From the NCBI GenBank assembly GCA_018902385.1, contig JABSSW010000024.1:579738-643737 (forward strand): a DNA stretch of 64,000 nt, written 5' to 3'. The notes below the pieces were generated by a model. The model did no database searches, was not told the origin of the DNA, and worked only from the letters and a program-made list of their open reading frames with translations. The translations under genes and the position numbers were made by a program. This DNA is from Physcia stellaris (taxonomy: Eukaryota; Ascomycota; Lecanoromycetes; Caliciales; Physciaceae). Of the stretch, positions 33,004-45,719 are shown one piece after another. How positions within the stretch are numbered: the first letter of the stretch is position 1; every line of letters starts with the position of its first letter.

Positions 33004-35530
33004 TCTTCATAGGTAAGGGACCATCTGAGTTGAACCCCCAGCAGTAGACTTGGGATCCCGGTCTCAGGAACTGCTTAATGGCACGCTTCTCGCAAATCAC
33101 AAAATCCCACGCCAAACCCGCGAGAAACAACAAGGGCAAGAAGATTAGATATAGGGAGAAAAGAAGAGCATAGCAAACTTTCGACTGAGCGTGCAGCTAG
33201 TCGAGACACTTTCTGTGATCACGGGCTGCTGTAGTGATAAGTCAAAAATTCAGAGCAGCTGCGTTGTCACCCTGCATGGGCATATCTCTTGGCTGCATAT
33301 GCAGATGGCGCTTGCTGGGTACCAATTGACGGGCCTTCCAGAATCCAGTCATGGCTACTTCTGGGAGCAGTGAAACTACCACTATTATTGAGTCTGCCGA
33401 GGTTTTTGTCAGGGGCCAAGGATATGGAATTGGCTCTGCAAGGTGGCGATCCCTTCAACTCAGAAAGAGCCCATCGAAACTTCGTTAAGGGGCCACCGTC
33501 CGCTCTCATAGGTCACAATGGCTTCCTCACACTTTGATTGATGCCGTAGTGGCGGGGAGACGGAAAGAAAGCCATGTACGTTACCAGATGAAGTTGAGCT
33601 TGAAAGACTATTTTTTACGGTATCTGCTGTGATTGGTTCGCAGATTCACATCCAGGGCTAGATAATAGTGCGGGTATCTCAGAATCTGAGCTTAGCCACA
33701 TTTGGAGAGACACGGATCGTAGAGGATTCAGCCTCAAGAAGTCCCGGCCTTCAATATTACTATGCGACATCCGTTCGGAAGGTCTAAATGTTTCCAACCT
33801 TCAATTCTCCGACCTGAGAGAAGCACAACACCATTACTTCCTTCAGCAGTTTTTCCGAGCCCAAAGGAAAATAGATATCAAGGCACTGCACGTCGCTGGC
33901 TCTTCCAAGAGACGATAGTTTTACCTCCGGTCTCGGTCATTGCTGTCGCGGCCCACGCCAAAAACTTGCACGGCAGGTAGTTCGACGCTTGATGGACAAC
34001 CAAAGTGAGACCGGTCACTGGGCACACGTCTGGGGCCACATAGTAGCGTGGGCAGTCTACAAACTGGAGCGATAGGCGTTGAACTATGATCGAGTAGGTA
34101 GGAAAGAAAGAAAAAATGTCTTCCAGTCAAGGGTACGAGTACTCTGCAAATGAAGATCGCAACGGACAAGAGTAGATTTGGAAGCTCATCACCCTCTTGC
34201 TAGCCATCTGTGGTCCTTGAATTTTCCCATCCATTTTGAAACAACGATGATCGCACGAGGTCGCTAAATCCTGCGGTACCGACGAATTTCACACGCGGCG
34301 ACCCGCAAGGTCGATGCGGCGGCGAGGGCGGGTGGTGCAAACCGAGTGTGCCAATCAACGGAGTCTTCGATATTTAGGACACCGTGATGTTACTTAGTCT
34401 CGTCGACACTTGGTAAGAATACAGTCAGTCAAGGAACTTGGTGTATAAGTCCAATTACAACTCACAGATTTTTCGATAAGTCTGCCTCAGTCTTCAATCC
34501 GACTAGGAGCTCTCCTTATCAGGGTGCCTGAATCGAGCCAGTAATGTGATAGCTCAAGTGGTGGACAATTGGCCTGGACGACGGTCTCTCGCACTCTCCG
34601 GGCAACTTGGCCGAAAGAGAACTCTCTTCTAGGCCAACAAATTCAGCTTAAGTGGAAGGCACCGGGCACCCCTAGGTAGCTTAGCAGGCATTTAGCTCCC
34701 TTAATTGACTTTGTGGCAGACACTTTTGGTGGGGAAAGGGCCCGGAGGACTTGTAGCCTCGGATTGCCAAGCGGCGACTTGAACATGGATCAAGGGAGCC
34801 GTAAAGCCTCGTGTGTCTTGCGTGAAAACTGTTGAAATTCAATCGGCCTTTCTTGGATCAGAGGACAACACGCAATACGGGAACAACCTTCTACTGCCAA
34901 CTCTTGTTTCCACGCGGACTGCCATGCGGAGCGATACCTTATGCACAGCGTCAATGCGATGACAATCCTCTCTGAGGCCCCCACGCGAGCTAATTTAATT
35001 GATGGCGGTCCGTTCTTCGACGGAGAGCCATTGGTGCACACGCTTCGTTCCCGACTGGAAACCGCTCAACCAATCCTCTGACATGATGCCGACCCTCATC
35101 CAGCGCCCCTTCCGACTAATCTCCATTTCTCCAACACCTAAGGTACTACGCCAGAATCCAACCCATGCCTTCTCGTGGTAGCGCGCCATCCGCATCTTCG
35201 CCATATAATGACACCCGTACAAGATCGATTGTTTCGCGCAATTTGTCCCGTCCCCCAGCGGGTCTGGATTAATAATAAAGCTACTGCAACCGAGATGGCG
35301 TGGACTCGCGGTCAAAGGCTGGGATTATCTCCCTTGCAAGCTGCATCGGACTGGACATGGTTGCTCCTTTGCAAAGCCTAGGCCAATAGACTTGCATGAA
35401 CCTGCATTTCCCTTAGCGATCGCTTCCCCTCTCCTCCAACAATAAACATCTGTGCTTTCTCCGTCTTGCAGAGTCCACCGCTCTTCCGTGTCCGATAGAC
35501 TGTATTTTGACATCTGTCGCAATCGCCGTC
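33004..35530. other. long intergenic region between divergent membrane-protein genes
   Basis: About 2.5 kb separating the rhodopsin-domain gene (minus) from the permease (plus). It has many short open frames (up to about 125 codons, antisense to the permease start), none recognisable. Some could be relics of a lost gene, but I cannot support one. Confidence 0.4.
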
Positions 35531-37459
35531 ATGGATGCTCCGGAGATCGTGGGGAAGACGGAGCATGGCTGGGTGCAGAGCAAACCTGTGGGTAGCGACA
35601 GCTACTCGGCGGAAATGCAGATGCAGGAGATGGGCATCGTCGCCGACAAATGGAGAGGTACGGATGCGGATCAGCAGGACATGAGGATGCTGGGGAGATC
35701 GCAAGTCTTGCGCGTAAGTCAAGCCTACAACTGTGTAGGAGGGAGTGGACATTGACCATGAGCAAAGCGCAACTTTGGCTTCCTGTCAATTCTGGGCTTC
35801 GCCACGGTCCTCATTTGTACATGGGAGATTCTATTTGCGTAAGTGTTGGTATCGATTCCGGATTTGAAGATAATATCTAATCTCTAGCTCTCAGGCAGAT
35901 GATGTTCGCACTTTTGGACGGAGGCACCGGAGGCCTTTTCTGGGGCTATACGGTTGTTATCATTGCCAGCATTTTCATCTATTTGAGTATAGCTGAGATG
36001 GCTTCAATGTAAGTATCCCCATGTCCGAGGTGAGAAATATCCTTAGATTTGGCAGGTCTCCCACCGCTGGTGGCCAATATCATTGGGTCTCCGAATTTTC
36101 CCCTCGTTGGTGCCAGAAATTCTTGAGTTATATCACAGGTGAAAACCTACCAATCCTCCTTTTTGGGACTTCAAAGCTGACCAATCAGGTTGGGTACTTG
36201 CGACTGGCTGGCAAGGTGCGGTAGTTGGATTGTCATTCATGGTTGGAACCATTATTCAAGGCCTGCTCACCTTGAACAATCCCAATTACGTCCCCCAACC
36301 GTGGCATGGCACTCTCTTGGTCATTGCAGTCGTTGCATTCGCTATCATTTTCAACACTTCCCTGGCCAAGAAGCTGCCGCTCGTTGAAGGGATAATCCTG
36401 CTGATGCACGTAGCCGGCGTATTTGCGATCGTTATCCCTCTTCTGGTGCTTTCTCCTCGAAACGATGCCCGAACAGCTCTGCTTCATTTCGACAATGGTG
36501 GTAATTGGCCTACTATGGGTGTTGCATTTATGGTTGGATTACTCACTTCCTTGAGTTCTATGCTTGGATTTGACTGTTCCGTGCACATGTGTAAGTTTTG
36601 CTTTCCTCGCTTCGGCGAAATAGACAAGCTGACCCATACGACAGCCGAAGAAATCAAGAATGCCTCGGAAACCCTTCCCAAGGCCATGCTGTGGGGTGTC
36701 GGTCTCAATGCCATTCTTGGCTACATCGCTGTCTTCACAATCTGCTTCTGTGTCACAGAGCCACAAGTTCTGCTCGATAGTGATACAGGATACCCTATGA
36801 TCCAACTATTCTACAACGTGACCAAGAGCCATACTGGCACCAATATCATGACCGCCATTGTCATCATCACCCTCGTCTCCGCGGTCATTAGCGAAATTGC
36901 CACAGCGTCTCGGCAAGTTTGGTCATTCGCCCGAGACAATGGCTTGCCTTTTTCGCCACAACTTTCCAAGGTAAGTAGTGATCATGATGAAGATTGAGAA
37001 TTTCATTAACGACTGGGTCAGGTCACTCCGGGCTGGAACATCCCGCTGAACGCAGTATCGGTTTCCATGGGCTTCGGCATCCTAATTGCTCTCCTCAACC
37101 TCGGCTCGGCAGCTGCCCTCAACGCCATCGCGTCGCTGACCATGTCCGCGCTTCTTTCCTCCTACCTCCTTTCCATTGGCTGCTTCATCAGCAAGCGCCT
37201 ACGAGGCGAGCCCCTTCCGCCCTCGCGCTTCTCGCTCGGCAAGTGGGGCATGGCAATCAATGTTATCGCCATCTGTTTCCTCCTCAGCTTCTTCATGTTC
37301 TGCTTCTTCCCCACCGCCAAAGGCCCGACGCCGGAGACGATGAACTGGAACATTGCCATGTTTGGCGGTATCACCCTGTTCGCGACCTTCTATTACATCA
37401 TCATTGGACATAAGCAGTACAGGCCTCCGGTTGACATCCAGAACCGCGATCGTCAATAA
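35531..37459 (+). CDS. APC-family amino acid/choline permease
   Basis: Plasma-membrane or vacuolar transporter of the amino acid-polyamine-organocation family, nearest in look to fungal GABA/choline-type permeases. Seven exons (35531-35713, 35768-35838, 35895-36008, 36056-36138, 36189-36590, 36645-36970, 37022-37459) encode 538 residues. It has a hydrophilic N-terminus of about 60 residues and then about twelve membrane segments. Family motifs: FGFLSILGFATVLICTWE, ALLDGGTGGLFWGY, AEMASMSPTAGGQYHWVSEF, HMSEEIKNASETLPKAM (typical after the sixth segment), SRQVWSFARDNGLPF. Introns are 47-56 nt, all GT-AG. Exon 3 must start at 35895 (acceptor ctctcag) to keep frame. The exact substrate cannot be read from sequence. 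Confidence 0.9.
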
Positions 37460-38967
37460 CCTAGTGGACATAGTCTTGGTGTTTTGGGGCCTGATGGACC
37501 ACCGGAAACAGTGGGTATAAAGCAGCTTTTGTATATACTATGTACACCATCGTTGTAATTACCGGTGGTCAATTCTGCTGTGTCACTCGGCCTTGCGCGT
37601 CTTAGAGGCGATGCGCTGCGTACAAAGAGATGGACGTCCAGCTTCACGTTGAGTAATGACGGCATTTGCATCGACGGGTAGATACAGGCGTTGGTACAGC
37701 TCAAACACGGTCACAGAATGCCTTTACGGATATTTATTAATGTTGTGCGCTTTTTAGCATACTCTGTCAAGATGTTGATTCTTCTGTGCTAGATCAGTTC
37801 ACTGGGTGGGTACGAAGAGACCACTGTAATTTCGCCACAAGGGATCGATCTCTCTCTCTTCTCTTTTCTCTTTTCTTTCTTCTTTTCGCATCCATCAAGT
37901 CAGCCCATCAAGTACAAAATACTCTCATCTACCGATTCTCCCTCTTTTCAGCTCCTGCAATTTCCACTCCCCAGGCACCACAACCACCACAATCAATCAC
38001 ACGCAACCAACTCCCCTCCCCCCAACCGCCGACGCCACTCCAAAATCTCCCTACACGTATGTACAGACCAGCGTCCAGATCTAAATTCACTTCTTTTCGG
38101 GGGGGTTCAAATAACCAATTTCCACTCCCAGTGTCTAGATACAGCCTTCACACCGAATTAAATAATTCGCAATTGCATGAGAAATCGGATTTTCTCGGGC
38201 TGCACGCATTCGAGACGACTGGGTTGGTTTCTATTGATGAGGAAAGTTTCGTGGGTTTTCTAGACTTCGGGGTGTCTTCCATTGACCGTCTGAGGGTTTG
38301 ACCATCTGACGACTTCGACACAGACACTCGCCCTAAACACAATTGAGTGCGGATAGAAAATAGGAATCACTTATCAAATCACGCTTGCTCGTTCTTGGAA
38401 TTCAGAAATTAATCTGATATGAATGGAGTTCTAGATTGACTCTATTTCCCAATTCGAACTTTCGTTGGTTCATTCGAATTCGGTGGATGATTGTGATCAT
38501 CTGAGATGGGACCCGCGCTCAATTTTCCTAGGGCCGAGTGAGGGAAGAAGGATTAAAAATTCTCAAAGATAGGTAGGGATGGTGGAATTCACAACCTCAA
38601 AGCCTTTTGACTGACTACCTGAATCTAGCAATTAGCTCAGGAAATCAGCGTTTTGGGACTCCGCTTATAGACAGCGAATATTGAGTACAGCAGCATAGAA
38701 TTATCAAAGAAGCTCATTCATGTGACTATGTCTCCCCATCCCCTGAAACCCTCATGGTGGATTATGACCCGCTCATCTCTTTGTCCTCGTCACTGATCTT
38801 TTTCGCTTTTTTTCCCTTTCTGAAACCCATTTCTCATTTACTTTCTCATCGTACTTCCTGCGTTTTCTCTCTTCCCATCCTTTGTCTTCCTCACTCCTCA
38901 TCCCTCCCTACCATCTCCTCTTCACACAACCCGCAACCCAAATCAAAGAATATTAAAACAAATCAAA
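37460..38967. other. gene-poor stretch with CT-rich leaders
   Basis: The 3' flank of the permease, then two pyrimidine-rich stretches (about 37,845-37,890 and 38,775-38,930) of the kind found in promoters and 5' leaders of highly expressed fungal genes. A 171-codon frame at 37786-38301 overlaps the first; its composition is low-complexity at the start and I do not support it as a gene. A GTATGT at 38059 could be the donor of a long 5'-leader intron of the small gene at 38968. Confidence 0.4.
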
Positions 38968-39141
38968 ATGACAAACTCCCATCCACCCAATCTCCCTTCC
39001 CCACAACCAACCAAACCAAACTCCCCCACCCACCAATCAACCAAACCCAGCCTCATCCCCACCTCCCACACTAAATACATATCTTCTCGAGCACCGGCTA
39101 TATTCTCTGGTCTGGGTGGTGCATTCTTGGGGAAAATATAA
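38968..39141 (+). CDS. possible small protein, 57 residues
   Basis: An ATG in a favourable context (atcaaaatg) directly downstream of a CT-rich leader opens a 57-codon frame. The first 35 residues are Pro/Ser/Thr-rich (MTNSHPPNLPSPQPTKP). The last 20 look like a structured or conserved segment (YISSRAPAIFSGLGGAFLGK) and the frame ends in TAA. I do not recognise a family. Support comes from leader type, start context and the non-random C-terminal segment. A longer frame on the opposite strand (38943-39419) is low-complexity. It could be a chance frame or the 5' exon of something longer. Confidence 0.4.
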   Translation: MTNSHPPNLPSPQPTKPNSPTHQSTKPSLIPTSHTKYISSRAPAIFSGLGGAFLGKI

Positions 39142-39895
39142 TAAACAGCGTGATCGCTTAACTGTATCAAAAAAAACCAAAAACACCAAAAAAGAGAGCG
39201 GGAAAAAATGAGAAGGAGAGGGCAATGACTTGAAAAGTAAATGATTGAGAACTGATTAAAGATGGATACATGAGACGAGACGAGAATCGGAAACACTGAT
39301 TTCAAGTATTTGTTTATCGAATGAAAGAGTTGGGTGGGTGGGGGGGAAAGGAATTTCGGGTTCTTATTACTATCATTTGGCAGGGAAGGGAAGGAGGAGC
39401 AGCAGCAATGGGACCTCAAACGGTAAAAGCAGGCTGGAATTTAAGAAAAGCTATCATGCAGGGGATTGGACTTTGACTGATTAGTTGGGGTAGACGAGGG
39501 GGATGGGAGGGCGCAAAGGAAGACATTTCTCCATCGTTTTCGAATCGGTAAGCTTAATGGTTGAGTGAGAAGTCGGTTGAGAGAACTTCGCGAGTGGGGG
39601 ACTTGCTTCCCCTGTGTTTCTCCTTCGAGGTAACAATGACGGAGGGTAGGGAGGGAGCGAGAAGGGTAGAAGGAGTGGTAAAAATGATACTGAGCAATGA
39701 ATAGTCGGAACCTGGTTGAGTAATCCTAGAGATGAGTATACTGATCAATCGAACAAACACCGAGCGATCGTATTGCTACTTTGAGAAACAAGAGAGGGAA
39801 GAAGACGAAGATTACATCGATCAAAGGTATTCAGCCAGTAACTCTACATCCATTTCGCTAAAACGTACATGAACTCGATAGAAGACGTGCACATC
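39142..39895. other. intergenic, no gene supported
   Basis: Between the small frame and the MLH3 stop. AT- and purine-rich with short open frames only. Confidence 0.45.
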
Positions 39896-42800
39896 TCAAC
39901 TATCGTCACTCGAACCCCTTTTCCGAGCCCCCTTCCACCCTCTCCAAGCCTCACAAAACCCACCTTCATCATTCATACCACCGTCTCCATTTATACAAGT
40001 ACCCGCAGCCGCAACCCTCCTGACCCCAAAAGCATTCATTCCCGGGCCAATCAAGGCCGAATCAGCTGTCATATCAACCAGCGGAATCATACTGGGCCTG
40101 CCATGGGCGCACTGGAACGGAAAGGCACAATCCGCCAACCTCTGGATAAGATTCTGACACTGTTCCACCGAGATCTCATCATTGAACATAACGGCGCTGC
40201 GGCAAGATCTCGAATTGAGCATATCGAGAATGCCTTGAGGACAGCTGCTGATACGGGAGAGCCAACCTTCGGCCTTGTTATTTCCGTCGTTTGTGTCGGT
40301 TGAAGCTCTTGTATAGGCACCACCTTGCCGTTTCCATACTTCGCCTCTCATGATCTCGATGAGGAGCTGAGGGTCGAGTCTACACTTCTCCGCGATGGAT
40401 TCTGGTAATGTTTTCACTGAGACTCTGCACTTTTCTAGCCTTGATGGTTTAGGTGATGGCTGAGGAGAATGTAGTCGGTATAGGATGCCCCAGTCGGCGA
40501 AGTGACGGGCATGATCGATGAACAATTTCCTTTCCTGCTCTGTTGTCTCGAAGATTATAGGTTTGATGAGTACTGTAGTCCTAATAGCTGAACCTAAACC
40601 TTGATAGCCCATTCCCCGAGTGAGGGGCTGGTCTTGCGATGCTATTGGTATGCATAGATCAGCAAGGAGTTTCTCAACGCGAATACGTTCATCGGCTGCA
40701 TGCTGGTCAACCAAAATCAGAACTCCGTTTCGCTTGATCGTGTGTGGTTCCGAACGACCACTTGCCTGTACATGGTCCATGCTGACAAGTATGAACTTCC
40801 TGTCAACCTGAGCAATGACATGTGCAGTTGCAAGGCCCCGCTTGGAGAGTTTGGTCTGATTGTAGGAGGAGGAGTGCGAGAAAGCCTTCTGTATATCAAC
40901 ATCCGAGCACCGGTGATGTCTTCCATGCAGTAACGCAGAGCTATCAAGGTTCAAGCCGTCAAAAGAGATCTGAGGTATCTTCTCTTCTGTCGGACTATAT
41001 GTTGGGTTCTCCCAGCCTTCAAGAATGTCATTTACCCAAGTCGACCTTTCGATAGCTGATGGAGTCCCAATGACACTTGATGACGACGTAATGTCGTTGC
41101 AAGAAAAATTAAGTCCGCGGATTGCTTTTGCGCCCCGAAGCGGAGTGGCCTTCCTCGTAGCCGTTCTCGAATGTTGAGGAACAATTAGCCCAGTGCGAGC
41201 ATTTACTGTTACGATGGCTTTGGAGACCGGATTCATCCAGTGAACAGTATCATCATTGCAACCAGTCCCAGTCAATTCAGTGGAGACTGAATTTGATGCG
41301 GCTTCGGTGACGATTGCCTTATCTGGACTACTTGTACCGCCAATACCTTCGTGAGATTGCGTATGACAAACAACGCCCTCTCCGCTCGTATATTGCTTTG
41401 AGCCATCTTCTCCGTCAGTGCAAAGCTTTGAGGATACCTTCTGGCTGGGCGCTGCCATGTTATTTTCATTTAAGTTTTGAACGTGGGCTTCCTTCCTAAT
41501 AATCTTGGCCAGAGTCTCTTGATTAAGGAGCTCAGATAGACTTTGGCGACTACCAGTTTTGATACGACTCCATGAATCGAAGGCTCCAGCACTGTACTGC
41601 GTCTGGCAGCTACTGAATTTCGGCAGCTCAGTATCGGCCAGAAGGCCGTGTACCGCAGCGAAGCGACCTGGCCTTTTTGAACATCTCTCTTGCCCCGATG
41701 AAGTGGCAGATCTAGGTCGTTCGCTAGTCGCAAGCTTTGCCCTCTCCTTAGCCATTGGTCTCTGACTATTCGCGAGAATAGCAGGTGGCGAAGAAAGTCT
41801 CCTTGAAGCGCCGCTCATGATTTCATGGTCATCACTGTTCTTGTTGCCATGCTTGACGATTCGTGGCATTTGCCGAGTTAGGAAATGATGGTCCTCGAGG
41901 AATCGAATGATCATCGCCCTCATAACACTAACAATCGCGGAAAGGAGTTCTTGCTCTCGATAAGTGCTTTGGGCACCCTTAAGTGTCGTGCTTTCCTCCT
42001 CCTTGGTGATAATCCGCAAAAAGAACATGGGCCAACGATCTATGCCCTTCCCACAGCCCTTCAGTTGTTTCGTGGTGAATCCTTCCTGCTTCAGGCGTGC
42101 ATGCTGAATCCCGTTCATAGCCGTCTCCGTATCCAAGATTTCGTCATCATTGCCAAATCTCGAGTCGACGAACAGTCGGTTAACCTCTTCATAAAGTACA
42201 TTGTCACCCAAGCCATGATCAAGGTAATTGATTCCAATTGAGATGAATTGTGTTCGCTTTGATGGCGCGGGTTTTAGTGAAATGGCACCTTCTACACTTA
42301 CGTAGGAGCTTCGAGCAGTAGTAGGGATCCAATCCTCCCATTCAGATGGTTCAATATGCCTGGCCTGGGAGAGAACATTTCGGACGGTCTCAATGTCAAG
42401 ATCTGGAGGGGCGGTTGGGTTCTTCAATATTCTCAACATTGGGCCTTCATTTGCTCGTATATACAGAACTTTGGGATCTCCCACAGTTTTTACTCTAACG
42501 GCAAGGGGATTACCCCATGCAAGCAGCAAGCCGACAAGATGCTTACTTAGAGCTTCCACGTGTCTAGCCTCTTGTTTAGGGTCTTTGAAATCTAAAGATC
42601 GTTGTTTTACTCGGACTGGCATATTGCCGAATACATCTCGAACACTAACTCTGGTACCATGCTCGCGGCAAGACAATTGGTGATATGACGGTGCTGGGAC
42701 CATCCTTGCAGCAGGCCTTGAATGGTGCAATATGATTGTCGCAGAAGAATGATTGAGATGGAAATGAGATGTAATCGTCAGTATCGAGAGAGCAGCGACC

Positions 42801-43160
42801 GAGGATAGAAACGTGCCATGACGCCCATGAGTGGATGATGTCCTACCGCTCTTTGAGGTGTCTATATAGTTAGCCAGATAGAAACAATAAAGGCTACGTT
42901 TCGGAAGGCTCACAATATGTTTTCGCCAAATTACCATCTTCCAAGAATTCCGATGGAGGAATTCCACTGCCATCATCCTCGACGTTGCAGCTGCCGCGTC
43001 CATAGTCAACTTCGACATCAAGCCTTCGAGCACCAGCATCCAGTGAGTTCTTCACGAGCCCAACAATAACACAATTCAATGAGGGTAGCGCAGTAGAGGA
43101 TTGGATTTGTTTTGCGACGTCGGGCGGCAAAGGCCGAATCGAATCTGTTCCACTTGACAT
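39896..43160 (-). CDS. MLH3: DNA mismatch repair protein MLH3 (MutL family)
   Basis: MutL homologue that pairs with MLH1 and nicks DNA in meiotic crossover formation and mismatch repair. Two exons (43160-42914, 42861-39896, intron 52 nt) give 1,070 residues. The N-terminal GHKL ATPase has VIVGLVKNSLDAGARRLDVE and NVEDDGSGIPPSEF, then STHGRHGTFLSSVAALSILT and HGTRVSVRDVFGNMPVR. A long disordered middle follows (about residues 450-760). The C-terminal endonuclease region has DQHAADERIRVE at 801-812, matching DQHA(X)2E(X)4E, and RSAVMFNDEISVEQC plus FPFQCAHGRPSM near the end. In the first motif K replaces the E often seen before NSLDAGA (VKNSLDA), a possible change at the catalytic glutamate of the ATPase. 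Confidence 0.92.
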
Positions 43161-43809
43161 ACCAGACGGGCTAGAGAAGGCAGCGATGAGAAACCAGTGT
43201 CGATTACCTCCCCATCATAGCCGCTCCCGAGCTCACATAAGTATGTTGAAATGTCAACCCTCAGCCATCAAGGCGGGTGCCATTTCCGCCCCGGACTATA
43301 AAGAAGCCATGGCAGTTGCATTGGAGCTTGCTATACTTGTCACTTAGGGTGCTCAGGATAGGGAAAAAAGAAGGAAGAGCGTTTGAGCGAAGACAATAAT
43401 GAGCCAAGTCCATTGTACTCGCGCGTGAAGAAGTATTGAAATGACGTTGTTAGGAACAAGTCCCGTGATTGGTCAGTCCGGGGGCAGAATGTCACAGTAC
43501 AGCAGAGCATATATTACGCAAACCCACCTCTCCGACGGACCCCTTGCTCTGAAACATCCAATTTCCAGTACGCGCCTCGACTGCCACTGAAACAACTCAT
43601 ATCGAGTACTCACATTACTTTAAGGTAGCAGATTGGGGCTTCTTGCGGAGGTAGGTATCCTGTAGCTTTCGACGGTGCCCTCAACCGATCATCTAATTGA
43701 CCCAACTCATCAGCTAGTTTCATCATCCTCCACCTCTTCCTACTTAACACCTTCAAGACATCGCTCAGTCACTGTATGATCTTACTGCCGAGCTTGCCAC
43801 AGTAGGAAC
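43161..43809. other. bidirectional promoter region
   Basis: 650 bases between the starts of MLH3 (minus) and the Ser-rich gene (plus). No open frame of note. Confidence 0.5.
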
Positions 43810-45166
43810 ATGGCCGAAGTAGCGCCAGCACAACGATCTCATGGTATGTCGACCGATTGCGCTCTTCCTTTAGCTACCGAGCCAGATGCTTACTTCCAAT
43901 CTAGACAGGCATTCACGCCGAAGACCTTTCTCCAGCTGGATGAAGCGCCTTGCAAATCTCAAAAACTCTTCGTCTGACTCGTCCTCGAACAGCGCCAGCA
44001 AGCGTAGCCAACACCCTCCGCCTTTAAAATCGAGAAAAGACAACACCCCGAAGAACAACCCATACCCCAGCTCAAGTAACTTTAAAAAAGATGCATCGAT
44101 CCCAAATAGTGGTAATGGTCACTTATCCTTCTACACGCCACCATCCGGGCGAAGTGTCAGCAACATGTCACCATCCCACAGCAAGCTATCCCTTCCAGCT
44201 TCAAGCGACGGCCAGCCAGCACCTACAATTAGTAACAAGTCGGCAGCCCCAACCGTTTCAACAAACCCTGACACGGTAAACTCAGATATGGCTCCATCTA
44301 AAGCAGGGACTGCAGCTACAATAGGCGGAGCTGTGAGTGAAAGTAACTTCTCCTCACCTGCGCATTCGGTCCGTTCTCTTACGACCACTCTTACGACTAT
44401 CCAGTCCTCAGCCCCATCCAATCTCCTTGGAGGTACGCAAAATCACACACAGTCGGCTTCACAGCATACGGCTCCTTCCGGCGGTCTCGTTCAGAACCAA
44501 AACTCACAATTCTCGCACCCATTCCCTCCCTCCTCACCAGTTTCCGCCATCCCTTCCCATTTGGTCAACCAAACCAGTGGTGGGGGTCACCCAGCCACCT
44601 ACAGCACCGCTACAGCTAACAACCTCCTTACCGACAACGCCTCAATTATGACCCTAGCCTCATCCTCCAAACGCCGACGCCGAAACTCTTTAGACACGAA
44701 TGCATCAGTACGCGCTCTCGCACCATCATCGCTGTTCGGAGGTAGCAGGGAGTCACTTCCTCTGAGCGTGCTGAGTGCCAATGTTAGCGATCAACCAGCA
44801 GCTAGCCTACATCAAGCCAGACATCCTAGCACGGGCTTGCCGAACACAGAGAGAGCCAGTGTGTACTCCTCTTCCGGCATTGCTCCCGCCTTGAGCAGCG
44901 AGCGAAATAGCTATTACGCTGGAAAACAAAACCATACCGGTGATGGTGGGAGTATGAGGAGTGGGCTCATTGGTCATGGAAGAAACGACAGCATTACGGG
45001 CAGCATTGGTGGCATTGCGGCTAGCAGCCCCCTCGCAAGTCCTAGGGAAATACCGCAGGCGCAGGGCAAACTTAGTCGAAGAAATTCAGGCTGGGGAGAG
45101 GTCAATGAGGAAGATATTCCATCTGATGAGGAGACACGCAGCCTTGACAGAAAACATCACGAATGA
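43810..45166 (+). CDS. Ser-rich protein, conserved-looking N-terminus, unknown function
   Basis: Two exons (43810-43843, 43905-45166, intron 61 nt), 431 residues. After a short lead the sequence RRPFSSWMKRLANLKNSSSD looks like an amphipathic, basic segment. The rest is Ser/Thr/Asn/Pro-rich and probably disordered, with a few repeated short motifs (ASSSKRRRRNSLDTNASVRA, SSLFGGSRESLPLS, and RRNSGWGEVNEEDIPSDEET near the C-terminus) that resemble kinase sites. No enzyme or membrane domain is visible. The length and single long exon make it a likely real gene; I do not know its role. Confidence 0.75.
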
Positions 45167-45719
45167 TCACATGAATACGTTCGATGGGATGGGATGGCCT
45201 TTAGCGGGGCTTGGCCTGAAGGATGCAATGGGATTCTTGCTGGAACCGATCAAACAATCATAAGGCTGGTTGGCTATACCGAAGAAGCTATGGATAAATG
45301 CTTGATACCCTAAGTGCATTAGAATAGAGATGATTTCGTTGAATCAACACGAGTTTTGCTGCCATTGCTCGATACTTGAAAGATGCAAAATCGAACGCTA
45401 AGGCTACGACGCCCTGGAAAGGCCCAGGTAAACCCTGTTGGACTTCATCAAGGACGTATTGTAATATTACGATCTTGTAATCAGATTATGCCGGGCGTGT
45501 TGAGGCGGTTTATCATTTCGTCAAGTGTTGCATTCCATGTTCTGAATCTTGGTGATGCACTAGAGTTCTCCCTAGTCTTTTCAACGTCACTTTAACGACA
45601 TCCTCGGAAGAAACAGCAGGCTTCCAGCTCTGGATGTATGATAATCGAGTGATTACATTACATCTGACTGTTATTCTCAGGCTGAGAACAGCTTTACTAC
45701 AGCACCTTTTGCTGTAATC
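45167..45719. other. intergenic, no gene supported
   Basis: The 3' flank of the Ser-rich gene and promoter of the next. Short open frames only. Confidence 0.45.

Noticed and set aside
33004-35530. A hidden gene in the 2.5-kb gap
   Set aside because: I looked for spliceable frames on both strands and found only short pieces without motifs.
38943-39419. 158-codon minus-strand frame
   Set aside because: Low-complexity Phe/Ser/Leu composition from antisense reading of the CT-rich leader and 3' region.
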